NCBI GenBank assembly: GCA_937991965.1
Contig: CALKLP010000210.1
Location: 1-35,706 of the forward strand
DNA length: 35,706 bases
From: an uncultured Verrucomicrobiales bacterium
GTDB lineage: Bacteria; Verrucomicrobiota; Verrucomicrobiia; Verrucomicrobiales; Akkermansiaceae
Reading direction: 5' to 3'
Shown: positions 1-8,322 of the stretch, in pieces
Layout of the letters: each line of letters opens with the position of its first letter
How positions within the stretch are numbered: position 1 is the stretch's first letter
Notes under the pieces: model-generated
What the model was told of the DNA's origin: nothing
Database searches by the model: none
What the model saw: the letters and a program-made list of their open reading frames with translations, nothing else
Translations under genes and position numbers: made by a program

Positions 1-1
1 A

Positions 2-445
2 TCAGAGCTCGACGCAGACGAACCAGGTTTAGATATCTCATCACTGATTGATGTTTGCTTCCTCCTGCTTATTTACTTTATTGTTTCCACTAGCATTAAG
101 GCCATGGAGCAAGATGTGAACATGAAGCTTCCATCACCAGGTCCGCCAAGTGATGATGTGAGTAAAATCCAGCCTTTCTTCATTAAGATTGACGCTAATG
201 GAGTAATCTACGCGGGTTCAGGAAATAGTGCTGAACAATTGGATTCAGATCTAGAAGATCACGATGTGCCTCTTTTGAGTGAACGCTTAGAAAGCTATAA
301 GCAAGGCAGTGACCTTTCGGGTGATACTCCTGTAGTACAGGTCAAGATTAGTGGTGATGCGACGCAACAGCGCGCTTTGGATTGCATTAACGCGATCTCA
401 AAATTTGGGATCAATACTGTAACATTCACAGATCTAGTCGACTAG
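2..445 (+). CDS. ExbD/TolR-family biopolymer transport protein, 5'-truncated
   Basis: The frame is open from base 2, upstream of the first ATG at 104, so the gene starts outside the window. Just before that ATG the frame reads DISSLIDVCFLLLIYFIVST, the single transmembrane segment of ExbD/TolR with its conserved proton-path Asp in the 'LIDV' motif. A periplasmic domain of about 115 residues follows and ends in the usual 'QRALDCINAISKFGINTVTF' pattern. Members of this family work with an ExbB/TolQ/MotA-type partner to couple the inner-membrane proton gradient to the outer membrane. That partner is expected upstream of the window. The TPR gene starts 26 bases downstream, which suggests one operon. 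The family call is firm. ExbD versus TolR cannot be decided from this fragment. Confidence 0.93.
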   Translation, partial: SELDADEPGLDISSLIDVCFLLLIYFIVSTSIKAMEQDVNMKLPSPGPPSDDVSKIQPFFIKIDANGVIYAGSGNSAEQLDSDLEDHDVPLLSERLESYKQGSDLSGDTPVVQVKISGDATQQRALDCINAISKFGINTVTFTDLVD

Positions 446-471
446 TTTAGAACTTAATTCCCTTTTTTAAA

Positions 472-3400
472 ATGATGTATAAAGTGTTATCAAAGACGCT
501 CGCTATAGCGAGCGCATGTTGTTTGATCGTCGCGTCCCACGCGCAGGATGTGCAGTCTACGTTTGCGCAAAGTGTTGAAAAAATGCGAGCGAGTGACTGG
601 CAAGGAGCTCTTGATGAAATTAATGCACTAGTTGACAATAAGGAGAACGCTGGAGCCTTATCTAAATACGGTCCAATGTATGGCGTGTTTTGGTATAACC
701 GAGGCATTTGCCTAGACAACCTCCAGAAATATGAAGAGGCAACAGAGTCCTACAAGGTTTGCCATGATGAGTTTCCGAATGAGGAAGGGAAATCGGTGAA
801 TTTTTATCACATTTATTCTTTATTCAAAAGAGGAGAGTCAGCGACACGTTCTGACAATCACGATGTTGCAAAAGAAGCTTATGAGGCATTCTTGAAGCAA
901 TACAAAGGGGACAAAGCATCAAAAAACACAAATTGGGCCAATTTCTATATTAATTATGCAATTAGTTCCTTCAAAACAGGTGATTTGAAAGGTGGTCTGA
1001 AACCCTTTCAAAAGGCATTGGACAACCAGAATAAATTCCTTACTCCACCAACATCAATCTATAAGGCTTTTGATGCATTCACAGAGCTTGCGATTAACAA
1101 TAAAGATGAAAAAGTCGTTATTGAATTTCTCAAAAAGCACCGTTCTAAACTACTTACAGACCCCTTTAGCGTAAGTCAATTTGCACGTGGGTTGATCGGC
1201 AAGGCTTCACAAGCAATTGCCGCAGAGATGCAAGTTTTACCTCTTGAGCTACTTTCATTAGTTCCAAACACTAGCGTGTCAATTAATGACCTTAACGCTC
1301 AATTAGAGGCGTTTAAAGGAGCTAAGATGACTAAGCCACTTAGAGATGGATACATTTACATCTCACAAGATTACATTAAAAAATTACTCGGGACGTTAAA
1401 AGACCAAGCGAAAGGAAAAGAGCCTAATGAATCATTCACTCTGAATTTAACCGCATATTTGTGGGGGAGAGCGGGTAATCACACTGCGGCGTATTGTGCA
1501 TACAAAGAGCTTGAAGAAAATTATTCTAATTCAGCAAACCGCGAAGATAACCTCTTTGCTTTGATTCGATCTGCTAATACAATCGGAAGAGCTAAAGAAG
1601 CTAACGAATACGGTAATGCGTTTGTTAAAGCGTTTCCTGAAAGCGAAAAGATTGATGAGGTTTATCGCCTTATGTTATCTGGTCTTTATTTTCAACAGAA
1701 GTATAAAGAATGTATTGAGATTGCTACCGGGATGCTTCCGGATTTGGAAGCAGAGGCTGCAGCAGAAGAAAATGGCACTGAGGCTCATGACATTTGTCTG
1801 TTCGTCTTAGGAGGTTCCAAATTTTACACTGGGGAAGTAGCTGAATCAAAAACGTATATCGAACAACATATTGGCAAATACAAAGAGAGTAAATTTGCGG
1901 AGCAAGCAGAATACATGCAGGGTTCAATCTACAGTAGATTGGGACAGTTCGACAAGGCGGCGGGCATAATCGATGCGTACCTAGAAAAATACAAGGACTC
2001 AGAATCTCCATATTACCCATATGCTCTCTTTGATCGAGCCAACTGTGCGTATTCATTAGACGATAATAAAGGAGCCTTGGATAAAATCTCTCAGCTTGAG
2101 AAAGATCACTTAGCGGCTGTAGTAATTGCTCCTGCCTTTAATCTAAAAGGAAATATCCTGGAGGGCGAAGAGGAGTATAAGCGTGCTGAAGAGTATTATC
2201 AGCGCGCTTTTGAAAGAGCGGAAAAAATAGGTGATAAAGTGACCGCCTCTGAGTCTCTTTATTACTTGGTTAATCTCCTTTCTGATTTCCCTGGGGATGA
2301 AGACAGAGCTGCTGAGGCTGCCACCTTCTACGATAAGTATTGGGAGGGGTACTCAGAGGGATCGCCGTATCAAGCACAGGTAGCCGTTTCTGGATATGAG
2401 GCATTAAAGAAAATTGGTCGTGGAGAAGAGGGTCTTGGCAAAATGGAAGAAGTAGTAGCTTCCGTTGCTAATATGCCTGGACAACCGCAACTCGAAGCTC
2501 TGATTAACACTTATCGTGACGCTTTTCTCGAATCGAATAAAATTGATCAACTCAAAGAAAGGTTCTACAACTTCCCTGGTATCACAGAAGAGAATAAGGA
2601 AGCTTTAGCTCTCATTAAAATTTCACTTATTGGAGCTTTTGAGGATGAATTGAAAGTTTCTAGAAACGCTAAAAATGAAGATAAAGCAAGAAAACTCGAG
2701 GCTGATATAAAAGTGATTTTCAATGATCTTAAGCGAGACTTTAAACCAGATACGCTTACGCCAAATGCACTTGCTAAAGTTGGAGATTACATTCGTAGTA
2801 AAACAGGGAACCCACGTGAGGCAATTGCTTACTACGAGGAGATCCTAAGGCGTCAAGATGCAGCTAACACCAACCGTGCAAAGTTTGGTATCGCGGATAT
2901 TTATGGGACATCACCTAAAGGAGCAGAGAAAGCGAAGGCGAAACAGTATCTCGTCGAAATATCTAGTGCTGAACATGTTAAGAAATCGGATCAAGAAAAA
3001 GCTGTCTTTAGACTCGTAGAGTTACACGTTAAGAATGGTGAGTGGTCCGATGTGAATACCGTATCCAAGCAGTATGTGGACGCTAAATATCAGAAAAATC
3101 TAGGGTTTGCAGTCTACTACCAGGCGTTAGCTCTCGATAAACAAGGTAAAGAAGATGCGGCGCGTAAAGCTTACTCAAATACTTACTTCGGCAATCAAGG
3201 TTTAGTGCTTGTTGCAGCGCCATCCCTGAAACGTCTTATGGAACTCTACTGGAAACGTAACACCCCAGCTAAAATCGTAGATGGAGTAGAGAAAACAGCA
3301 GCAGACCGTCAGTTCGCATATGACCTGGGTTGGAAGTATATTAAGGCTACTGAGCGACATATAGGCAAGATGACAGACGAAGAGAAAAAACTCCGTGGGC

Positions 3401-3480
3401 AAGTTCAAGCACTTGTCGCTGAGTATGAGCAGTCAAAGCAGATCATTGATATGGCGACGCAGAAGAAAAATAAAAACTAA
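472..3480 (+). CDS. Large secreted TPR-repeat protein
   Basis: This is a 1002-residue protein with an N-terminal signal peptide (hydrophobic segment at residues 8-22, likely cleaved after SHA). Almost all of the rest is helical repeats. TPR-like units are visible near residues 66-100, 107-143, 149-180, 446-546 and 552-590, with the usual aromatic, Ala and Gly/Ala spacing. Such proteins are scaffolds, and no catalytic motif is seen. It follows exbD by 26 bases and precedes a second TPR-type secreted gene by 25 bases. A periplasmic role around the ExbBD energiser is therefore likely, but that is inference from context. The start is the first of two adjacent ATGs (472 or 475). There is no Shine-Dalgarno sequence, only an AT-rich leader. 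Confidence 0.88.
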   Translation: MMYKVLSKTLAIASACCLIVASHAQDVQSTFAQSVEKMRASDWQGALDEINALVDNKENAGALSKYGPMYGVFWYNRGICLDNLQKYEEATESYKVCHDEFPNEEGKSVNFYHIYSLFKRGESATRSDNHDVAKEAYEAFLKQYKGDKASKNTNWANFYINYAISSFKTGDLKGGLKPFQKALDNQNKFLTPPTSIYKAFDAFTELAINNKDEKVVIEFLKKHRSKLLTDPFSVSQFARGLIGKASQAIAAEMQVLPLELLSLVPNTSVSINDLNAQLEAFKGAKMTKPLRDGYIYISQDYIKKLLGTLKDQAKGKEPNESFTLNLTAYLWGRAGNHTAAYCAYKELEENYSNSANREDNLFALIRSANTIGRAKEANEYGNAFVKAFPESEKIDEVYRLMLSGLYFQQKYKECIEIATGMLPDLEAEAAAEENGTEAHDICLFVLGGSKFYTGEVAESKTYIEQHIGKYKESKFAEQAEYMQGSIYSRLGQFDKAAGIIDAYLEKYKDSESPYYPYALFDRANCAYSLDDNKGALDKISQLEKDHLAAVVIAPAFNLKGNILEGEEEYKRAEEYYQRAFERAEKIGDKVTASESLYYLVNLLSDFPGDEDRAAEAATFYDKYWEGYSEGSPYQAQVAVSGYEALKKIGRGEEGLGKMEEVVASVANMPGQPQLEALINTYRDAFLESNKIDQLKERFYNFPGITEENKEALALIKISLIGAFEDELKVSRNAKNEDKARKLEADIKVIFNDLKRDFKPDTLTPNALAKVGDYIRSKTGNPREAIAYYEEILRRQDAANTNRAKFGIADIYGTSPKGAEKAKAKQYLVEISSAEHVKKSDQEKAVFRLVELHVKNGEWSDVNTVSKQYVDAKYQKNLGFAVYYQALALDKQGKEDAARKAYSNTYFGNQGLVLVAAPSLKRLMELYWKRNTPAKIVDGVEKTAADRQFAYDLGWKYIKATERHIGKMTDEEKKLRGQVQALVAEYEQSKQIIDMATQKKNKN

Positions 3481-3505
3481 TTATAACCACTTAATTCAAA
3501 CTTTG

Positions 3506-4426
3506 ATGAAGACAACACTACTTATTCCTTCAATTTTAGTCTCTCTCGTGGTTCCTGTGTTTGCAGAACCTGCTAAGGCCGTGATAACAACCGCTGACGG
3601 CTCTAAAACCGTATTTATTGATAAAGCTTCTGATAAGGGAATATCTTACTTACAGAACCCGAAATCGACAAAAACAGAAGCGGTAAGTCGCAAAGAAGTG
3701 AAGAGCATTTTCTTTTACCGCCCGTCAGAGTTTCAGAATGGGCTAGACGCTTTCAATTCGTCGAAATTTAGCGTTGCTAAAGCTGCATTTGCTGAGTGTA
3801 AAAGCAAGTATTCTAAGCTGAATAAACTGCCGCAGAACTATAGTGTTCGCGCCGCTTATTATGAAATGGAGTCAGCCCGGAGAGAGCAAAATTATACTGA
3901 ACTTGGTAAATTGTTCAACTCCTTTAGGCCCGATAGCCTCGTTAACGAGAACTACCTTACTCAACTCCAAATTTATCCATATTGGGAGGCCTATGACAAG
4001 AAGGCGTGGAAGAGAATTCTTCAATTGTATGCAGCCTGGGATAAGAAAAAATTGCCTGGCTATCAAAAAGCGCAAATTTCATATTGTTACGGGATGGCCT
4101 TGCTAGAGACAGGGAATAAGTCTGATGCACTTCTTGAATTTAATAAGGCAATTGCACTTTCAGAATATAAAGAGCTCGAACTGGTTCTTAAAGCTGGAGA
4201 GAGAATTATGGATATTATGTTAGAGGATAAAGGGCTTCTAGAGTGTCTGGCTACGCACAAGACGCCTAAAGCGGATATGTCTAGCCGTGCTTATCTCCGC
4301 TTGCTTGAAGCGCACTCAATTGCGAAATTCTGGGATGAGTCTTCTGCTGCTCGTGCACTCCCCGTGAAATTCAAAAAGCTTTTACAGGTCAAGAAGCCAA
4401 AGCCTAAAGAGGATGCTAAGAAGTAA
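3506..4426 (+). CDS. Secreted TPR-like protein
   Basis: This is a 306-residue protein. The reading frame is open from 3395, inside the upstream gene, but the ATG at 3506 begins a clear signal peptide (MKTTLLIPSILVSLVVPVFA, likely cleaved before EPAK) and is the sensible start. The first mature segment (residues 25-70) looks like a small beta domain ('TADGSKTVFIDKAS', 'KEVKSIFFY'). From about residue 75 the chain is helical and TPR-like ('FNSSKFSVAKAAFAECKSKY', 'ALLETGNKSDALLEFNKAIA'). The C-terminus is Lys/Pro-rich. It lies 25 bases after the 1002-residue TPR gene and is probably the last gene of the ExbD operon, followed by a hairpin terminator. The exact function is unknown. A scaffold or accessory role for the energised complex is inferred. 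Confidence 0.82.
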   Translation: MKTTLLIPSILVSLVVPVFAEPAKAVITTADGSKTVFIDKASDKGISYLQNPKSTKTEAVSRKEVKSIFFYRPSEFQNGLDAFNSSKFSVAKAAFAECKSKYSKLNKLPQNYSVRAAYYEMESARREQNYTELGKLFNSFRPDSLVNENYLTQLQIYPYWEAYDKKAWKRILQLYAAWDKKKLPGYQKAQISYCYGMALLETGNKSDALLEFNKAIALSEYKELELVLKAGERIMDIMLEDKGLLECLATHKTPKADMSSRAYLRLLEAHSIAKFWDESSAARALPVKFKKLLQVKKPKPKEDAKK

Positions 4427-4456
4427 TTAAATTTACGTTCGTAATTATTCTGATCC

Positions 4457-4483
4457 ACGCCCGCGCATTTCCTGTGTGGGCGT
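4457..4483. terminator. Hairpin between convergent operons
   Basis: The arms are 4457-4467 (ACGCCCGCGCA) and 4473-4483 (TGTGTGGGCGT). They pair over 11 positions, two of them G-U, around a 5-base loop. It sits between the stop of the rightward TPR gene (4426) and the stop of the leftward zinc operon (4494). The sequence after it on the plus strand is only moderately T-rich. It probably ends rightward transcription and may serve both directions. Confidence 0.6.
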
Positions 4484-4493
4484 TATTGCTTGT

Positions 4494-5909
4494 TTACTTC
4501 ACACTCTGAAAGACGACAGTGTTCTTATCTAGGCTAATAGAGAAGCGATTGCTCTGAGAATGCGTTTGAAACAGTTTATCGGCTTCCTTTTCGCTGCTAA
4601 GCTGTACTGTCCACTTGAAGCCATTCTCGGTTAAATTTAGACCGTCTGCAACGAGCAGTTCTACACTTATACCTAGAATAAGGCTAGAGAGGTAAGGTCC
4701 AAACCGATTTTCATAACCATCAATGACGATGCTTTTGTATTCTTTGCCAGTCGTATATAATTCAGGCTTAAGAATTTGCTCCATGGTGGAGGGCGGGTTG
4801 ATGATTGCCTTTGTGTAGGGTTGGTAATGCTTAGATTGATAAAGTTCCTCAATGAATGTAGCGTTCTTGACCAGTAGTTGCTGAATTATAGTGGAGTAGG
4901 GTGCGGGTAGCGTCTCTTTCCCTTGATGCGGCTTGGCGAAGTCTGGCAATGGCAGTAGGTCAATGAGCCCTATAGAGCCGTAAAATTGTGTGAAAGACTG
5001 GCGAAGTCCCAAGATGAGAGAAAGGCGGGCTGCTAACTCTTCATAAGTCGGGTTTCCAGTATGGATATTTTTGCCCATTTCAACCTCGTGGTGGAAGAGG
5101 GTATCATATGAAGCAATTGCGATTTGTCGCTGATTCTCAGGTTGAGAGAGATCAAGATTTTTTCTGTGATAGATGACATCTCCAGCAGTGTCAGAAAACG
5201 CACCCGCCCAATTCGCGAGGTATTTACTGCCGTTTTCGATCAACTTGTCGGCACCAGGAATGTCGAAGGCGGTTAGGAGTTTTTGGAGTTGCTCCGCTTT
5301 ATCCATACCACCTAGGTATTTGAGAAGCAGCTCTTTTCTTTTTTGGAGATAGTCACTGTCATTCAGTGCTTCGAAGCGGACTTGTTTTAATAAGCGGACG
5401 CGGAGGAGGGAACAGACTTGCTTGATAATGGTTCTGGGAGTGACGACTTCTAGCAGAGCATGATGTTCTTTCTTTAGCTTTTCTACTTTAGCATCCTCAA
5501 AGGCGTAGAGAAACTGGGCGTATGTTTTGTTCTTGGGGGCGGTTCCTGCGCCATTGACCCAGAGCTTTCCGGTGATGATGAGTGGTTCGGAGATGAATTC
5601 ATACTTTTTCTTTCCCGGTTGGCGGACGTAGATGATCTCCTCTTTCATGGGAGATTCACAAAAGTTACAACCATTGGAGGAGGGCATGAGCATGAACTCC
5701 TTCAGATTCTCGAGACTATTAAAGGGAACCATATACCCCGCGATACGGACTGTTTTCCCATTCAATTTCTTAATCTCATCAGAGACATGAGGATTCCCCG
5801 TCTCGGCGTCATAATATACATCCGCGAAGGAATCGAGCGTCATGATGGGGAGTTCTTCCGCATGCAGAGAGACGAGGATGAGTAAAAAACTCCAGATGAA
5901 TGATTTCAT
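4494..5909 (-). CDS. Secreted DUF3299-type protein with unknown C-terminal region
   Basis: This is a 471-residue protein with a signal peptide (residues 1-17, cleaved near LHA). Residues 48-120 match my recollection of DUF3299, a small domain of unknown function often found beside zinc-uptake genes: 'VRIAGYMVPF', 'EFMLMP', a Cys pair at C81 and C84, then 'EIIYV'. The pair at 81-84 is a plausible metal site. The remaining 350 or so residues are mainly helical and I do not recognise them. They include a His-rich stretch around 'SYDTLFHHEVEMGKNIH'. It is the last gene of the leftward zinc operon, 12 bases after the lipoprotein gene. A periplasmic metal-handling role is inferred from position and Cys content only. 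DUF3299 proteins are usually much shorter, so this one appears to be a fusion. Confidence 0.75.
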   Translation of the reverse strand: MKSFIWSFLLILVSLHAEELPIMTLDSFADVYYDAETGNPHVSDEIKKLNGKTVRIAGYMVPFNSLENLKEFMLMPSSNGCNFCESPMKEEIIYVRQPGKKKYEFISEPLIITGKLWVNGAGTAPKNKTYAQFLYAFEDAKVEKLKKEHHALLEVVTPRTIIKQVCSLLRVRLLKQVRFEALNDSDYLQKRKELLLKYLGGMDKAEQLQKLLTAFDIPGADKLIENGSKYLANWAGAFSDTAGDVIYHRKNLDLSQPENQRQIAIASYDTLFHHEVEMGKNIHTGNPTYEELAARLSLILGLRQSFTQFYGSIGLIDLLPLPDFAKPHQGKETLPAPYSTIIQQLLVKNATFIEELYQSKHYQPYTKAIINPPSTMEQILKPELYTTGKEYKSIVIDGYENRFGPYLSSLILGISVELLVADGLNLTENGFKWTVQLSSEKEADKLFQTHSQSNRFSISLDKNTVVFQSVK

Positions 5910-5921
5910 GCAGTTTCTGAG

Positions 5922-6323
5922 TTAATGGCCACTACAAGATGCACAGGAACTACAACGATGAGGAATTCCTGCTGCCGTCATGAGTTTGGTGACAATAGGA
6001 GAAACTGCTTGAGAAAGCATGCTCGTCTCTTGGTCGCTGAGAGTGTCAACTTGGGATAACTTTGGAGCGAGTGAGTTGAGATCCGCAAGGAGGACTCTGA
6101 TTTGTTCCTTATTCTTTGCTTCCTTAGGGACTGAGGAGTTCAGCGTTGCGATGAGCACTCCAGCCTGTTTTAGAAGGGCTTTTTGTTCTGCGCCAGAGGC
6201 CTTATCAACTGAGAAGGTTAAGTTTTCTAATTCGTTGAGTGGTGCCCAACTCACTTCCTTTTCCTGTTTTGGGCCACAGGCGATGAAGAGAATGGAAAAT
6301 AAAAATAAAGGGATGAATTTCAT
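5922..6323 (-). CDS. Small Cys-rich lipoprotein of the zinc operon
   Basis: This is a 133-residue protein. The N-terminus carries a lipobox (ILFIAC, with the lipidated Cys at residue 16), so the mature protein is membrane-anchored, with the body in the periplasm. The middle is helical. The last 12 residues are HRCSSCASCSGH, three Cys spaced C-x2-C-x2-C and flanked by His, a strong candidate metal-binding tail. The ATG overlaps the ZnuB-type permease stop by 4 bases (ATGA), so the two are translationally coupled. I recognise no family. A role as a zinc chaperone or sensor at the membrane is inferred from the tail and the operon. Confidence 0.78.
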   Translation of the reverse strand: MKFIPLFLFSILFIACGPKQEKEVSWAPLNELENLTFSVDKASGAEQKALLKQAGVLIATLNSSVPKEAKNKEQIRVLLADLNSLAPKLSQVDTLSDQETSMLSQAVSPIVTKLMTAAGIPHRCSSCASCSGH

Positions 6324-7156
6324 AAGGGGTTCTTTTTACTGGTTTTAGAGGTAAGCGTCAAGAGGGCTTTGAGAGACCAAGAAAGTAGGAAAATAATGGT
6401 GAGGGTGGTGACGATGGAGGCCGCGGCAGGGAATCCTAGGTAGTAGGCGATGAGTAACCCCATGGCGGAGCCGATCGAGCCTAGGAAACCGCTGGCAATG
6501 AAGATGAGTCGCGGGCGGTTGGTAAAGAGGCGAACTGTCGCCCCGGGAGTGACGATCAATCCGATGGCGAGGATGCAGCCTACAGCCTGTAGAGTGGTGA
6601 CCAAAACGAGGATCAGGAGCGCGAAGCCGGCATAATTGATCACTCGGACAGGCACGCCCAGAGTTTCTGCGACATCTGGCTGGAATGCAGTAAGGAGAAT
6701 GGGACGTTGAAAGAGGGTGAGGAGAATTACTGCCAATAATCCGATCACAAAACTCATCGTGAGATCGGTGTTCGTGAGGCCTAGAATATTCCCCAGAATC
6801 CATTGTTCAAGCTCTTGGGTTTGTCCTAAGTAATTCAGGATGATGATGCCGCCGGCGAAAGCACCGGTGTAGAGGATAGAGAGCGTAGTGTCCTGTGAGA
6901 GCTTGGTTTGGCGCGCGATCAGGATAGAAAACATCCCGATTAAAATCGCCATGAAAACGGCTCCCGTAAAGGCGCTCATGACGCTAAGCCCTACGAGCAA
7001 GGTCGCAAGCGCAATCCCAGGCAGCAAGGAGTGAGAGAGCGCGGTGAGCTTGAGAGGGCTCCGGTTAATGAGGACGTAAGCACTGGCGTAACCATTAGTG
7101 AAACCAATGACTAAGCAGGCGAAAAAAGCACGTTGGAATAGGGTGAGCTCAAACAT
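6320..7156 (-). CDS. znuB: ZnuB-type metal ABC transporter permease
   Basis: This is a 278-residue, highly hydrophobic protein with about eight transmembrane segments and the usual length for the ABC-3 permease family (ZnuB/MntB/TroC). Characteristic stretches are 'HSLLPGIALA' near residue 42 and 'VGCILAIGLIVTPGATVRLF' near residue 190. It would form the inner-membrane channel through which ZnuC drives metal released by ZnuA. The gene starts 6 bases after the ATPase stop and overlaps the lipoprotein start by 4. Zinc rather than manganese is inferred from the neighbouring Fur-family regulator and the His-rich porin. The family itself does not prove the substrate. Confidence 0.92.
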   Translation of the reverse strand: MFELTLFQRAFFACLVIGFTNGYASAYVLINRSPLKLTALSHSLLPGIALATLLVGLSVMSAFTGAVFMAILIGMFSILIARQTKLSQDTTLSILYTGAFAGGIIILNYLGQTQELEQWILGNILGLTNTDLTMSFVIGLLAVILLTLFQRPILLTAFQPDVAETLGVPVRVINYAGFALLILVLVTTLQAVGCILAIGLIVTPGATVRLFTNRPRLIFIASGFLGSIGSAMGLLIAYYLGFPAAASIVTTLTIIFLLSWSLKALLTLTSKTSKKNPL

Positions 7157-7162
7157 GGCGTT

Positions 7163-7900
7163 TTAGAAATGCTTACAGTGAAAGAGGTTGGAGACTTCAG
7201 GGCTAGACATAACCTCAACGCTGTTGCCGAAGGCGACTTGTCCCTGCTTTACCACGAGGGCATGGTCAAAGAGGTCGGTAACGGTATCAAGATTATGATG
7301 GGAGGCGATGATGAGGTGTCCGTTATCCGAGAGCGCCTTTAAAGTGTGTGCGAGGTGGGTGCGGGATTCGGCATCGAGTCCATTAAAGGGCTCGTCGAGT
7401 AGAATGACGTGTGCTTCCTGAGCCAGACAGCGTGCGATAAAGGCGCGTTGCTGTTGGCCACCAGAGAGCTGGTCGATTTGGCGATCGGCGAGATCCGCAA
7501 TTTCCATGACCTCTATCGCGGACTCTACTTTTTCGTGATCCTCAGCGCTGAACTTTCGCCAGAAACTGACACGGGGGTAACGGCCCATCGCGACGATCTC
7601 TCTGACGGTGATGGGGAAGTCTTGTTGATGGGTATCGACCTGTGGGAGATAGGCAATTTCCTTTGACCACTGGGAGAGCGGTTGTTGTTGCCATAGAATG
7701 TCTCCACTTGAGTGTTTCTTGATCCCCGCAAGGATACGAAGCAAGGTCGATTTACCTGCGCCGTTTGGGCCAATGATAGCGAGCCGGTTTCCGCAAGAAA
7801 CAGAGAAGTTGATGTCACTGAGGACGGTCATATTACCATAATGTGCGGAGACATTGCGGAACTCTAAATCGTGCTGGTGCTTACAACAGTCTGCGCTCAT
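7163..7900 (-). CDS. znuC: ZnuC-type metal ABC transporter ATPase
   Basis: This is a 245-residue ABC ATPase with all the expected motifs. Walker A is GPNGAGKST (residues 44-52), the signature is LSGGQQQR from residue 145, Walker B is VILLDEP from residue 165, and the H-loop His is residue 201. It matches the ZnuC/MntA group in length and in the 'PQVDTHQQDFPITVREIVAMGRYP' region. It energises import by the adjacent permease. Two unusual tails may bind metal: the N-terminus begins SADCCKHQH and the C-terminus ends FHCKHF. Its ATG overlaps the stop of the small membrane protein gene by 4 bases. Confidence 0.94.
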   Translation of the reverse strand: MSADCCKHQHDLEFRNVSAHYGNMTVLSDINFSVSCGNRLAIIGPNGAGKSTLLRILAGIKKHSSGDILWQQQPLSQWSKEIAYLPQVDTHQQDFPITVREIVAMGRYPRVSFWRKFSAEDHEKVESAIEVMEIADLADRQIDQLSGGQQQRAFIARCLAQEAHVILLDEPFNGLDAESRTHLAHTLKALSDNGHLIIASHHNLDTVTDLFDHALVVKQGQVAFGNSVEVMSSPEVSNLFHCKHF

Positions 7901-8322
7901 TGGATAAAAAAGGTGAATTCTTCCGTCAGGCTTCCTTGCGCCCAGATCGTGCGCTCAACTGCCGGTTTTGCGTCGGGAACCGCTTGCACAAGCACGGCAG
8001 TCTCTGGTGTGTCATCCGACCATTTTAGATGGAGTGTAAACTCTAGAAGCTGGGGCGAAGTTACTTCCGCTTCAGCCTCGTAAGGAGTGATCTGGTCGAA
8101 AAGAATTTCGGTTTCGCCCATGAAACCTTTGGCGGATTCTAGCTTGTGGGCGCTTCTGATCGTAATAGATACAGGTTGCTTGGTTTCCTCCTCGGCCTGG
8201 GTCTCCTCTGTAATTACGGGTTTGGATGAAGGGGAAATCTTCAGGATAGAAAATCCCAATAAGCCACCACCTAGGAAGAGCGTGGTGATGATAAAGGTAA
8301 TAAGAAGAGGGGAGCCGAACAT
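7897..8322 (-). CDS. Small single-pass membrane protein inside the znu operon
   Basis: This is a 141-residue protein with one N-terminal transmembrane segment (residues 5-27), an acidic linker ('EETQAEEETKQ') and a C-terminal domain of about 90 residues predicted to be beta-rich, probably periplasmic. I recognise no family and see no Cys or His cluster. The gene is tightly embedded. Its ATG overlaps the znuA stop by one base (TAATG) and its stop overlaps the znuC start by 4 bases. It should therefore be made in step with the transporter. An accessory subunit of the ABC importer is a reasonable guess but is not shown by the sequence. Confidence 0.8.
   Translation of the reverse strand: MFGSPLLITFIITTLFLGGGLLGFSILKISPSSKPVITEETQAEEETKQPVSITIRSAHKLESAKGFMGETEILFDQITPYEAEAEVTSPQLLEFTLHLKWSDDTPETAVLVQAVPDAKPAVERTIWAQGSLTEEFTFFIQ

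Noticed and set aside
6345-6803. 152-residue His/Arg-rich ORF inside znuB
   Set aside because: It is an out-of-frame shadow of the permease, with a composition typical of a frame shift of a membrane gene.
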